DNA from: an uncultured Cellvibrionales bacterium
Lineage (GTDB): Bacteria > Pseudomonadota > Gammaproteobacteria > Pseudomonadales > Cellvibrionaceae
DNA length: 37,956 nt
NCBI GenBank assembly: GCA_913020115.1
Contig: CAJWBQ010000040.1
Span: forward strand, 1-37,956
Reading direction: 5' to 3'
In this document: positions 24,298 to 32,094 of the stretch, piece by piece
Position numbering within the stretch: position 1 is the stretch's first letter
Layout of the letters: every line of letters begins with the position of its first letter
Translations under genes and position numbers: made by a program
Notes under the pieces: generated by a model
Databases searched by the model: none
What the model was told of the DNA's origin: nothing
The model's input: the letters and a program-made list of their open reading frames with translations, nothing else

Positions 24298-25758
24298 ATG
24301 AAAGAATATTTACATTTTATCAATGGCGAGTATGTCGCTTCAAATGATGGCAAGACCTTCGAGAACCGTTGTCCTGTGGACAATCGTCTGTTGGGAATGG
24401 TGCATGAGGCGGGGGCTGGCGAAGTAGATCAAGCCGCGAAGGCCGCTAAGGCCGCCCTCAGTGGTCCTTGGTCGAAACTCAACCAGGCCGCTCGCATTAG
24501 TCTGTTGAATAAAGTGGCTGACCGTATCAATGAGCGCTTTGATGAATTTTTGGAAGCGGAGTGCAACGATACCGGTAAGCCACGCTCGCTGGCCTCTCAC
24601 ATCGACATTCCCCGAGGTGCGGCTAATTTCAAAGCCTTCAGCGAAACCTTGGCCAATGCGCCAACAGAATCATTTCGAATGGATACACCAGACGGTACGG
24701 GCGCGCTCAATTATGGCCACCGAAAGCCCAAAGGTGTGATCGCAGTTATCTCGCCCTGGAATCTGCCCTTATTGCTCATGACCTGGAAAGTTGGCCCTGC
24801 ACTGGCCTGTGGTAATACCGTAGTGGTTAAACCATCGGAAGATACGCCTGCAACTACCACCTTATTGGGTGAGGTCATGAATGAGTGCGGTGTGCCACCG
24901 GGAGTGTTCAATGTGGTACATGGCTTTGGTCCCAATTCAGCTGGGGAGCTATTAACGGCGCACCCTCTGGTTGATGCAATTACGTTTACGGGTGAAACCA
25001 AAACGGGGGAAACTATTATGCAAGCCGCCTCCGTTGGTCTGCGTGACATTTCACTCGAGTGTGGTGGTAAAAATGCGGCTGTGGTGTTTGCCGATTGCGA
25101 CATGGACAAAGCTATTGAGGGCACCATGCGCTCGGCGTTTGCTAACTGTGGTCAGGTTTGTTTGGGCACTGAACGTGTCTATGTTGAGCGATCGATCTTT
25201 GATGAATTTGTTCTTCGCTTAAAGACAGAGGCGGCGACATTGAAGCTCGGGCGTCCAGAGTCAGAGGGCGTGAACTTAGGCCCAGTAGTTAGCCAAAAGC
25301 ATAAAGCAAAAGTAATGTCCTATTACAAGCTGGCGATTGAAGAAGGCGCGACAGTAGAGCTTGGTGGCGGCGAGCCGGAAATGGGCGAAGCCTTAAATGG
25401 CGGCGCATGGGTAGAGCCTACTATTTGGACAGGTCTTAAGGAGGACGCCCGAGTTATTAGAGAAGAAATATTCGGGCCTTGCTGTCACATCCAACCTTTT
25501 GATTCAGAGCAGGAAGCAATCGATCTGGCGAACAATACGCCCTACGGTTTGGCGGCCGCAATTTGGACCGAGAATACGGCCAAGGCCGTGAGAGTATCCG
25601 CAGAGTTGGACGTGGGTATCTGTTGGGTAAATAGCTGGTTTTTACGTGACCTTCGCACAGCCTTTGGCGGTGCCAAGCAGTCTGGTATTGGTCGCGAAGG
25701 CGGTGTTCACTCTTTGGAGTTCTACACCGAGCTTAAAAATGTGTGTATCAAGTTATAA
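24298..25758 (+). CDS. xylG: 2-hydroxymuconic semialdehyde dehydrogenase
   Basis: A protein of 486 residues of the aldehyde dehydrogenase superfamily. Key residues are Asn155 in SPWNLP, Glu254 in LECGGKNA and catalytic Cys288 in NCGQVCLGTERV. Sequence and place between catechol 2,3-dioxygenase and the hydratase gene identify it as XylG/DmpC, which oxidises the ring-cleavage aldehyde with NAD+ to 2-hydroxymuconate. With no xylF hydrolase in the cluster this is the only route onward for the XylE product. The ribosome-binding site is poor (GGA nine bases upstream), and the 97-base gap before it could hold a secondary signal. Confidence 0.94.
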   Translation: MKEYLHFINGEYVASNDGKTFENRCPVDNRLLGMVHEAGAGEVDQAAKAAKAALSGPWSKLNQAARISLLNKVADRINERFDEFLEAECNDTGKPRSLASHIDIPRGAANFKAFSETLANAPTESFRMDTPDGTGALNYGHRKPKGVIAVISPWNLPLLLMTWKVGPALACGNTVVVKPSEDTPATTTLLGEVMNECGVPPGVFNVVHGFGPNSAGELLTAHPLVDAITFTGETKTGETIMQAASVGLRDISLECGGKNAAVVFADCDMDKAIEGTMRSAFANCGQVCLGTERVYVERSIFDEFVLRLKTEAATLKLGRPESEGVNLGPVVSQKHKAKVMSYYKLAIEEGATVELGGGEPEMGEALNGGAWVEPTIWTGLKEDARVIREEIFGPCCHIQPFDSEQEAIDLANNTPYGLAAAIWTENTAKAVRVSAELDVGICWVNSWFLRDLRTAFGGAKQSGIGREGGVHSLEFYTELKNVCIKL

Positions 25759-25779
25759 GTGTATAAGGAATAGAAAACC

Positions 25780-26565
25780 ATGAATAAAGACAGTATTGAA
25801 CAATGCGCCGACGTTCTTTATGGAGCTATAAAATCGCAGTCTACCGTTAAGCCTTTGACTGAGACTCACCCCGATATCAGTATCGATGACGCTTATAGCA
25901 TTTCACTGCGCATTGTTGAAAAACGAGTGGCAGACGGTGAGAGGATTGTCGGCAAAAAGATCGGCGTCACCTCCAAGGCTGTGATGAACATGCTTAAAGT
26001 TGGGCAACCCGATTTTGGTTTTCTCACTGACAAAATGGTGTATAGCCAAGGGCAAGATATGCCCATCAGTGAACAACTGATTCAAGCGCGTGCCGAAGGT
26101 GAGCTAGCGTTCATTCTTAAGAAAGATCTCTGTGGCCCCGGTATTACCAGTGCTGATGTGCTGGCTGCCACCGATTATGTGATGCCCTGTATTGAAGTGG
26201 TTGATTCAAGAATCGAAGACTGGCGTATCAAAATTGAAGATACGGTTGCCGATAATGCTTCGTGTGGTTTGCTCTTGCTTGGTGACAGCGCCGTTGATCC
26301 GCGTGAGGTAGATATGTCCACCTGTGGAATGGTGGTTGAAAAGAATGGCGCCATCATCTCTACAGGAGCCGGCGCAGCGGTGATGGGAAGTCCGGTGAAT
26401 GCCGTTGCCTGGCTGGCGAACACTCTTGGCGAATATGGCATTGCGCTCAAAGCGGGTGAAGTCATCTTGTCGGGTTCTATGGTGCCCCTTGAGCCTGTTC
26501 AGGCGGGTGATCACTTACGTGTGTCAATCGGCGGCGTCGGCAGTGCGTCAGTGCGTTTTGTTTGA
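25780..26565 (+). CDS. xylJ: 2-oxopent-4-enoate hydratase
   Basis: A protein of 261 residues, close to remembered DmpE/XylJ along its whole length: RIVGKKIGVTSKAV, QPDFGFLTDKMVY, RAEGELAFILKKDL, EVVDSRIEDW and the end GGVGSASVRFV. It adds water to 2-hydroxypenta-2,4-dienoate to give 4-hydroxy-2-oxovalerate, with a divalent metal. It is homologous to the decarboxylase encoded at 28557 and in other systems the two form a complex. AAGGA lies eight bases upstream of the ATG. In dmp-type operons the hydrolase gene would precede it; here it directly follows the dehydrogenase. Confidence 0.93.
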   Translation: MNKDSIEQCADVLYGAIKSQSTVKPLTETHPDISIDDAYSISLRIVEKRVADGERIVGKKIGVTSKAVMNMLKVGQPDFGFLTDKMVYSQGQDMPISEQLIQARAEGELAFILKKDLCGPGITSADVLAATDYVMPCIEVVDSRIEDWRIKIEDTVADNASCGLLLLGDSAVDPREVDMSTCGMVVEKNGAIISTGAGAAVMGSPVNAVAWLANTLGEYGIALKAGEVILSGSMVPLEPVQAGDHLRVSIGGVGSASVRFV

Positions 26566-26606
26566 GCACGGCTATAAATCTCACTCGCGCACATAAGGTG
26601 GAAGAA

Positions 26607-27527
26607 ATGAGTAAAAAATTAAAAGCGGTGATCATTGGGCCAGGGAACATTGGCACAGATCTTTTAATGAAAATGCAGCGTTCAGATTGGATTGAACCTG
26701 TCTGGATGGTGGGTATCGATGAAACCTCTGAAGGCCTACGGCGTGCCAAGGAGATGGGCATAAAAACCTGCTCGACAGGCGTAGATGGTGTATTGCCGCA
26801 CATTATTGAGGACGATATTCGCGTAGCCTTCGACGCTACTTCGGCTTATGTGCACGCGGAAAACAGCCGCAAGCTCAACGCTCTAGGTGTGATCATGATT
26901 GATCTAACTCCTGCGGCCATAGGCCCTTTTTGTGTGCCTCCGGTGAACTTGAAAGAGTTAACTGAGAAACTTGAAATGAATGTCAACATGGTGACGTGTG
27001 GAGGTCAGGCGACCATTCCAATGGTGGCCGCCGTTTCACAAGTTCAATCAGTAGCTTACGGTGAAATCATAGCGACCGTATCCTCGCATTCGGCAGGCCC
27101 GGGCACGCGGAAAAATATCGACGAATTCACTCGTACCACAGCCTTGGCCGTTGAAAAAATTGGTGGTGCCGGTAAAGGCAAGGCCATCATCGTGATCAAC
27201 CCCGCTGAACCCCCTTTGATTATGCGCGACACGGTGCATTGTTTGACGGAAGAAGAACCCGATCAGAAAGCAATCACCGAATCGGTGTTAGCTATGATCG
27301 TCGAGGTGCAAAAATATGTGCCGGGGTACCGTTTAAAAAATGGTCCCGTTTTTGATGGCAAACGTATATCCATATTTTTGGAAGTGGAAGGCCTCGGTGA
27401 TTTTTTACCGAAGTATTCTGGCAATCTCGACATTATGACGGCCGCCGGCTTGAGAACCGCTGAGATGTTTGCCAACGAAGCTCATGAAGGCAATATCCAA
27501 TTGCCTGCTCGCGCTCAAGGAGTTTGA
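26607..27527 (+). CDS. xylQ: acetaldehyde dehydrogenase (acylating)
   Basis: A protein of 306 residues. The ATG at 26607 follows AAGGTGGA and gives the family N-terminus; the longer open frame overlaps xylJ. Nucleotide binding is at GPGNIG (11-16), and the catalytic Cys131 is in NMVTCGGQATIPM. It converts acetaldehyde, CoA and NAD+ to acetyl-CoA. The family forms a channelling complex with the aldolase encoded next, so toxic acetaldehyde is not released. The region before the C-terminal LEVEG seems slightly shorter than in DmpF. Confidence 0.95.
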   Translation: MSKKLKAVIIGPGNIGTDLLMKMQRSDWIEPVWMVGIDETSEGLRRAKEMGIKTCSTGVDGVLPHIIEDDIRVAFDATSAYVHAENSRKLNALGVIMIDLTPAAIGPFCVPPVNLKELTEKLEMNVNMVTCGGQATIPMVAAVSQVQSVAYGEIIATVSSHSAGPGTRKNIDEFTRTTALAVEKIGGAGKGKAIIVINPAEPPLIMRDTVHCLTEEEPDQKAITESVLAMIVEVQKYVPGYRLKNGPVFDGKRISIFLEVEGLGDFLPKYSGNLDIMTAAGLRTAEMFANEAHEGNIQLPARAQGV

Positions 27528-27528
27528 T

Positions 27529-28557
27529 ATGAATTTGAAGGGTAAAAAAGTCGTATTACACGACATGAGTTTGAGAGACGGAATGCATGCCAAGCAGCAC
27601 CAGATTAGTTTGGAGCAAATGGTCACTGTGGCCTCGGCTTTAGATGATGCCGGTATGCCGATGATTGAAGTTACCCATGGCGACGGCTTGGGTGGATCAT
27701 CAGTGAACTACGGTTTTCCCGCCCACAGTGACGAAGAGTATTTACAGGCTGTAATACCGAAGATGAAACAAGCCAAGGTTTCGGCTTTGCTGTTGCCAGG
27801 AATCGGTACGGTTGATCATTTGCGTATGGCGAAAGACTGCGGTGTGAGCAGTATTCGTGTTGCAACTCACTGTACAGAAGCCGATGTCTCAGAACAGCAC
27901 ATTGGCCTGTCGGCCAAGTTGGGGATGGATACCGTAGGCTTTCTGATGATGGCCCATATGACCAGCGCCGAGCGTTTAGTGGAGCAGGCGCAATTGATGG
28001 TCTCTTACGGCGCAAACTGTATCTATTGTACTGACTCGGCAGGTTACATGTTGCCCGACGAGGTTAGAGAAAAGATTTCAGCCTTACGCAGTGCATTTGG
28101 TAAAGACATTGAGGTGGGTTTTCACGGCCACCACAACATGGGCATGGCTATTGCCAACTCCTTGGAGGCCATTGATGCCGGGGCTAACCGCATTGATGGT
28201 TCTGTCGCGGGCTTAGGTGCTGGGGCGGGTAATACACCCTTGGAGATTTTTGTGGCTGTGCTGGATCGAATGCAGGCCAACCACGGGATCGACCTCTACA
28301 AAATAATGGATGTCGCAGAAGATTTAGTTGTGCCAATGATGGACAGAGTTATTCGTGTTGATCGCGACGCACTGACTCTAGGTTACGCTGGGGTTTACAG
28401 CTCCTTCTTGTTGTTCGCACAGCGAGCGCAAGCGAAGTACGGTATCGCTGCTAGAGATTTACTTGTGGAGCTGGGCCGGCGCGGAACGGTCGGTGGGCAG
28501 GAAGATATGATTGAAGATTTGGCACTGACAATGGCTAAAGAAAAAGGGTTGATCTAA
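27529..28557 (+). CDS. xylK: 4-hydroxy-2-oxovalerate aldolase
   Basis: A protein of 342 residues. The ATG at 27529 comes one base after the xylQ stop with AAGGA six bases before it, the start expected for DmpG/XylK. Active-site residues R16, D17 and H20 are in SLRDGMH, and the metal-binding H-x-H is in GFHGHHNMG. The enzyme splits 4-hydroxy-2-oxovalerate into pyruvate and acetaldehyde and passes the aldehyde to the partner dehydrogenase. The stop TAA shares its last base with the next ATG (TAATG), a translational-coupling overlap. Confidence 0.95.
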   Translation: MNLKGKKVVLHDMSLRDGMHAKQHQISLEQMVTVASALDDAGMPMIEVTHGDGLGGSSVNYGFPAHSDEEYLQAVIPKMKQAKVSALLLPGIGTVDHLRMAKDCGVSSIRVATHCTEADVSEQHIGLSAKLGMDTVGFLMMAHMTSAERLVEQAQLMVSYGANCIYCTDSAGYMLPDEVREKISALRSAFGKDIEVGFHGHHNMGMAIANSLEAIDAGANRIDGSVAGLGAGAGNTPLEIFVAVLDRMQANHGIDLYKIMDVAEDLVVPMMDRVIRVDRDALTLGYAGVYSSFLLFAQRAQAKYGIAARDLLVELGRRGTVGGQEDMIEDLALTMAKEKGLI

Positions 28558-29348
28558 TGGGAAATTTAACAAAGCCGGAAATTGAACAGCTGGCAGAACA
28601 CCTCGAAAATGCGGAACTTCAGCAGTTGGAAGTGGTAAAAATCACCGATGATTTTCCCCACATGGACTATGAAGACGCGTTCGATATTCAATGGGAAATT
28701 CGTCGCCGAAAAGAATCTCGCGGCAACAAAATTGTCGGCATGAAAATGGGCCTGACTTCATGGGCGAAAATGAAGCAAATGGGTGTTGAAAATCCCTGTT
28801 ACGGTTTTTTAGCGGATTACTTTTCGCGACCTGATGGTGGCGAAGTGAAGCACGATGAATTGATTCACCCCAAAATTGAGGCTGAGTTGGCTTTTGTGAC
28901 GAAGCAGCCGCTAAAGGGCCCCGGGGTGAATATTGCGGATGTGCTGCGTGCGACGGATTTTGTTATGCCGGCGGTAGAGGTGATTGACTCGCGCTATAAA
29001 GATTTCAAATTTGACCTGAAAAGTGTGATTGCAGATAACAGTTCTTCTACACGATTTTTTACTGGCGGTCGTATGGCCGACGTTGCCGACTTAGATTTGA
29101 AGAATATAGGTGTGGTAATGGAAATAAACGGAGAAGTGGTTGAAACCGGTGCTGGAGCGGCAGTTTTAGGTCACCCTGCGGCTTCAGTTGCGATGTTAGC
29201 CAATATGCTCAGTGAGCGTGGCGAGGAATTACCCGCGGGCTCTTTTGTGATGATTGGCGCGATTACAGCGGCCGTTCAAGTCAATAAAGGTGATTCGTTT
29301 ATTGTTCGCTATCAAGACCTGGGCACCGTTTCAGGTAAATTCGTTTAA
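28557..29348 (+). CDS. xylI: 4-oxalocrotonate decarboxylase
   Basis: A protein of 263 residues, the usual size of DmpH/XylI. Family text includes RGNKIVGMKMGLTSWAKMKQ, split here, then NPCYGFLADYF, HPKIEAELAFVTK, EVIDSRYKDFKFDL and the end GTVSGKFV. It removes CO2 from 2-oxohex-3-enedioate (4-oxalocrotonate) to give the substrate of the hydratase XylJ, with which it normally associates. It is paralogous to XylJ; the MKMGLTS versus KKIGVTS difference and the long KDFKFDL loop assign each. The start overlaps the xylK stop by one base. Confidence 0.94.
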   Translation: MGNLTKPEIEQLAEHLENAELQQLEVVKITDDFPHMDYEDAFDIQWEIRRRKESRGNKIVGMKMGLTSWAKMKQMGVENPCYGFLADYFSRPDGGEVKHDELIHPKIEAELAFVTKQPLKGPGVNIADVLRATDFVMPAVEVIDSRYKDFKFDLKSVIADNSSSTRFFTGGRMADVADLDLKNIGVVMEINGEVVETGAGAAVLGHPAASVAMLANMLSERGEELPAGSFVMIGAITAAVQVNKGDSFIVRYQDLGTVSGKFV

Positions 29349-29361
29349 AGGGAGAGAATGC

Positions 29362-29553
29362 ATGCCGATTATTACTGTAAATATGATGGAAGGGCGTACC
29401 GACGAGCAGAAGGAGGCCCTGATTATGGCAGTGACTGAATCTGTAATGGCCTCCATTGGTGCGCCTGAAGAAAATATTCGTGTGCTGATCAGTGAGTACC
29501 CCAAAAAGCACTGGGGTATTGGTCGATTACCTGCACACAAAGCCGGACGTTAA
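29362..29553 (+). CDS. xylH: 4-oxalocrotonate tautomerase
   Basis: A mature protein of 62 residues that begins with the catalytic Pro1 after loss of Met. Arg11 and Arg39 of the active site are present; the residue at position 50 is Trp where the TOL enzyme has Phe. It interconverts 2-hydroxymuconate and 4-oxalocrotonate. The start at 29362 is fixed by the Pro-1 requirement and by the AAAGGGAGAG ribosome-binding site; the open frame extends further upstream into xylI without meaning. It is the last gene of the meta-cleavage block. Confidence 0.95.
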   Translation: MPIITVNMMEGRTDEQKEALIMAVTESVMASIGAPEENIRVLISEYPKKHWGIGRLPAHKAGR

Positions 29554-29572
29554 TTATTTCGGAATTAATATT

Positions 29573-30499
29573 ATGAGCGATGAAAAAATAGACATTAAAG
29601 ATTTTCGCCGCGCTCTGGGACAGTTTCCCACGGGTGTCACGGTTATTACCACAGTGGATGATAAGGGCGAGCCTATTGGTGTCACGGCCAGTAGCTTCAA
29701 CTCCGTTTCCATTGATCCCGCGTTGGTTTTATGGAGTGTAGACAAAGGCGCGTACAGCGCCTCACTGTTTGAGAACTCAGAGTACTTTGCGGTAAACGTG
29801 TTGGGCAAAGACCAAGTAGACCTATCTAATCGCTTCGCCGGGCGAGGTGAAGATAAATTTGCAGGCCTAGATTGCAAGAAAGGTTTGGGTGGCTGCCCAT
29901 TACTTGAGTCCACCGCGGCACAGTTCCAGTGTAAAACATGGAACGTTTACGATGGTGGCGACCACTTGATCGTGGTGGGAGAAGTGCTTGAATATAGCCA
30001 CAGCGGCAGTATTTCCCCCTTAGTTTTTTCACAAGGTAGCTACGCGGTATCAATGCAGCACCCCTCCAGTATGCGGCGCGTAGAAGACGATCCTAAAAGT
30101 GATGGCTTCCTCGATAACTACTTACTTTATCTATTGCACGCAGGTTTTGCGGCGGCAAGTTCAAAGCTCTACCCCAGGTTTATGTCAGAGTGCGGAATCA
30201 CACCAGGAGAGTGGCGAGTGTTTACCTTGCTGTCAGAGGCTCCGTGTATTTCTGAGGAAAGGCTTGCTCGCATGGTGATGCAGCCATTAAACGTCTTCCG
30301 TCAAACGGCCGAATCAATGTTGGCTAAAGGCTACGTGCAGGCTGGCTCGGACGGTTTGAGCTTAACGAAGGAAGGTCTTACTTTGAGTGAAGTGCTGTTC
30401 TCTATCGCTCAGGAGCACGAGAGTTCCGTATTAAGCGTGCTGACCGAAGATGCCGTAATTAGTTTGAAAGCCAGCCTGAAAGCAATAGGGAAGGGCTAG
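29573..30499 (+). CDS. iacG: flavin reductase fused to a MarR-like domain, IacG-like
   Basis: A two-domain protein of 308 residues from the ATG at 29573. Residues 10-165 are a flavin reductase of the HpaC/short-chain type (FRRALGQFPTGVTVIT, VTASSFNSVSIDPALVLW, then GGDHLIVVGEV). It would supply reduced flavin from NAD(P)H to IacA. Residues 180-305 are a MarR-like winged helix (ITPGEWRVFTLLSEAP, then SEERLARMVMQPLNVFRQ). The C1 reductase of Acinetobacter 4-hydroxyphenylacetate hydroxylase has the same architecture, where the MarR-like part senses substrate and relieves autoinhibition rather than binding DNA. By analogy IAA may be the effector here. Described iac clusters place iacG straight after iacF; here eight meta-cleavage genes intervene. 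Confidence 0.87.
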   Translation: MSDEKIDIKDFRRALGQFPTGVTVITTVDDKGEPIGVTASSFNSVSIDPALVLWSVDKGAYSASLFENSEYFAVNVLGKDQVDLSNRFAGRGEDKFAGLDCKKGLGGCPLLESTAAQFQCKTWNVYDGGDHLIVVGEVLEYSHSGSISPLVFSQGSYAVSMQHPSSMRRVEDDPKSDGFLDNYLLYLLHAGFAAASSKLYPRFMSECGITPGEWRVFTLLSEAPCISEERLARMVMQPLNVFRQTAESMLAKGYVQAGSDGLSLTKEGLTLSEVLFSIAQEHESSVLSVLTEDAVISLKASLKAIGKG

Positions 30500-30517
30500 C
30501 ATAAAGGAAAAATCGGC

Positions 30518-30541
30518 GGGTAGTGAAGGTTTTAGCTACCC
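30518..30541 (+). other. hairpin after iacG
   Basis: GGGTAG-N12-CTACCC can form a 6-bp stem 19 bases after the iacG stop. No T-tract follows, so it is at best a weak terminator, and some read-through to the downstream membrane-protein gene is possible. Confidence 0.35.
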
Positions 30542-30569
30542 AAAGACTGCTACAGAGAAGAATGATCAA

Positions 30570-30603
30570 TTGACATTCGAGCCAAATAATCTGATGGTTC
30601 GAA
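30570..30603 (+). promoter_or_regulatory. promoter with operator-like palindrome before the DUF819 gene
   Basis: A consensus -35 box TTGACA (30570-30575) is followed at once by the inverted repeat TTCGAGCCA-N10-TGGTTCGAA (30576-30603), which pairs at eight of nine positions. The best -10 (GATGGT, 30593-30598, 17-bp spacing) is poor, as expected of an activated or tightly controlled promoter. It differs from the palindromes near iacR, so a different regulator is implied. Confidence 0.45.
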
Positions 30604-30635
30604 ACTATAAGAATAACAAGCCTAAGAGGTGACGA

Positions 30636-31769
30636 ATGACAATACTATCAGGTGACAACATAGCTGCAGTGTGTGCGCTTGTATTTGGCTTGGCTTGGCT
30701 CGGTTTTTTCGTGGATACCCTCGCCATTGGGCGAAAAATATCCGGGGTAGTATGGGTGCTGTGCCTTGGTATGCTCTTGTCCAATTTTAAAGTGATTCCT
30801 TTTTCGAGTCCTGTCTACAACTTTGTCGGCGGTACTCTGGTGCCTTTGGCCATTCCTTTGCTGCTCTTTAAAAGCAATTTACGCCGAATATTTAAAGAGA
30901 GTGGACGGGTTATGCTTATCTTCCTGCTCGCCAGTGTTGGCACGATTGTGGGCGCCATCGTTGGTTTTCACGTCTTTGAATTGGGCGAGATCGGGCCAAA
31001 AGTCGCGGGAGTTTACAGCGGTGGATACATTGGTGGAGCAGTAAATTTCTTGGCGGTATCACAAGTCGTGGAAATGACCAGCGATGAGTTTAGCGCGGCA
31101 ATCAGTGCCAGCAGTATAGTGAGCGTTATCGCCTTAATGGTCTTGCTCGCCACCCCATCTATAGGTTTTGTCCTTCGCCATTTTTCGAACAATGAAAGTG
31201 CCTTGCAGGGCGAGACCGATATCGAAGATCTTAAAGTAGAAGCTAGTAGCGCTTTTAAGTTGACTCATATTAGCGGTGCAATCGCTTTGAGTTTCGCAAT
31301 TTGCTCGCTATCAAGCTGGCTCTCAGATTTGATGAATATGGGGCAATACAGTTTTTTGATTATTACCATCATTACCCTAGTCATCGCCAATTTATTTCCT
31401 AAGCTAATGGAGAGTATTGAGGGAGAGTTCGATACCGGCTTGCTGCTAATGTATCTTTTCTTTGCAATAGTAGGCGCAGGCACTGACATGTCCCAATTCG
31501 CAGGCGAGGCTTTTGTGCTGTTTTTTTACGCATTGTTTATTATCGCTATACATCTAATTATCACCCTGGGCCTGGCAAAGTTTTTTCGATTCGGTCTCGA
31601 AGAAACCGTGGTGGCATCCGGTGCTGCATTAGTAGGGCCTGCAGTTACGGCCGCCATAGCAACTTCACGGGGCTGGAAGGAATTAGTCACTCCAGGAATA
31701 ATGTGTGGCATATTTGGCTATGCCATAGCCTCTTTTATCGGCGTGGCGATTACCAACGCTCTTTCTTAA
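30636..31769 (+). CDS. DUF819 family membrane protein, candidate transporter
   Basis: A protein of 377 residues with about ten membrane segments and a short cytoplasmic loop near residues 185-205. Text such as VGTIVGAIVGFHVF, YSGGYIGGAVNFLAVSQ and GAALVGPAVTAAIATSRGW (last part quoted from near residue 330) matches the DUF819/YjcL family. Function is not established for that family, but it resembles carriers of the cation/proton-antiporter and auxin-efflux-carrier superfamily. A strong ribosome-binding site (AAGAGGTGAC) precedes the ATG. The gene follows iacG by 136 bases on the same strand. No other transporter is within the auxin operon, so uptake or export of IAA or of an aromatic intermediate is a reasonable but untested idea. 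Confidence 0.8.
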   Translation: MTILSGDNIAAVCALVFGLAWLGFFVDTLAIGRKISGVVWVLCLGMLLSNFKVIPFSSPVYNFVGGTLVPLAIPLLLFKSNLRRIFKESGRVMLIFLLASVGTIVGAIVGFHVFELGEIGPKVAGVYSGGYIGGAVNFLAVSQVVEMTSDEFSAAISASSIVSVIALMVLLATPSIGFVLRHFSNNESALQGETDIEDLKVEASSAFKLTHISGAIALSFAICSLSSWLSDLMNMGQYSFLIITIITLVIANLFPKLMESIEGEFDTGLLLMYLFFAIVGAGTDMSQFAGEAFVLFFYALFIIAIHLIITLGLAKFFRFGLEETVVASGAALVGPAVTAAIATSRGWKELVTPGIMCGIFGYAIASFIGVAITNALS

Positions 31770-31803
31770 TCGGCGGGCACTTATTTATTACCCTTGAGCC
31801 ATC

Positions 31804-31825
31804 GTCGGGCTGCATGAAGCCCGAC
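31804..31825. terminator. GC-rich hairpin after the DUF819 gene
   Basis: GTCGGGCT-GCATGA-AGCCCGAC is a perfect 8-bp stem with a 6-base loop, 34 bases past the stop. It lacks a T-tract but is well placed to end or stabilise the transcript. Confidence 0.5.
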
Positions 31826-31917
31826 CATTCACTACTACCGCATTTACGCTGGAGTTGAATACCGCTTCAGCGTCTTTTTAGCTCCCTGCTGCTTGCTTAC
31901 AGCTTCATTTATAGCGC

Positions 31918-32094
31918 ATCCGCACCCACACCCAGACCTACATCCACACCCAGACCTATATCCACACCTATATCCACACCCAGACCTACATCCACACCCA
32001 GACCTATATCCACACCCAGACCTATATCCACACCCAGACCTACATCCACACCTATATCCACACACACCTACACCGACACCCACACCTACATCTA
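31918..32094. repeat. 18-bp minisatellite (hexamer-built tandem repeat)
   Basis: At least five full units of YATCCACACCCAGACCTA (31941-31958, 31971-31988, 31989-32006, 32007-32024, 32025-32042) alternate with 12-bp versions lacking one hexamer (31959-31970, 32043-32054) and degenerate edge units of 16-18 bp. All core units are multiples of six. Both strands stay open through the array (PHPDLY-type repeat on plus, CGYRSG-type on minus), but no ribosome-binding site or gene context supports translation. Such arrays expand and contract by slippage. Confidence 0.85.

Noticed and set aside
22936..29553. Insertion sequence, integrase or direct repeats flanking the meta-cleavage block
   Set aside because: I looked at both borders and saw no transposase fragment, target duplication or tRNA; the junctions are clean gene-to-gene joins.
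15428..30499. Ortho-cleavage genes (catA, catB, catC) accompanying the auxin genes
   Set aside because: None is present in the window; ring opening is by an extradiol enzyme with all iron ligands intact.
31918..32094. CRISPR-like array
   Set aside because: Units are directly adjacent with no unique spacers of regular length and no cas genes nearby.
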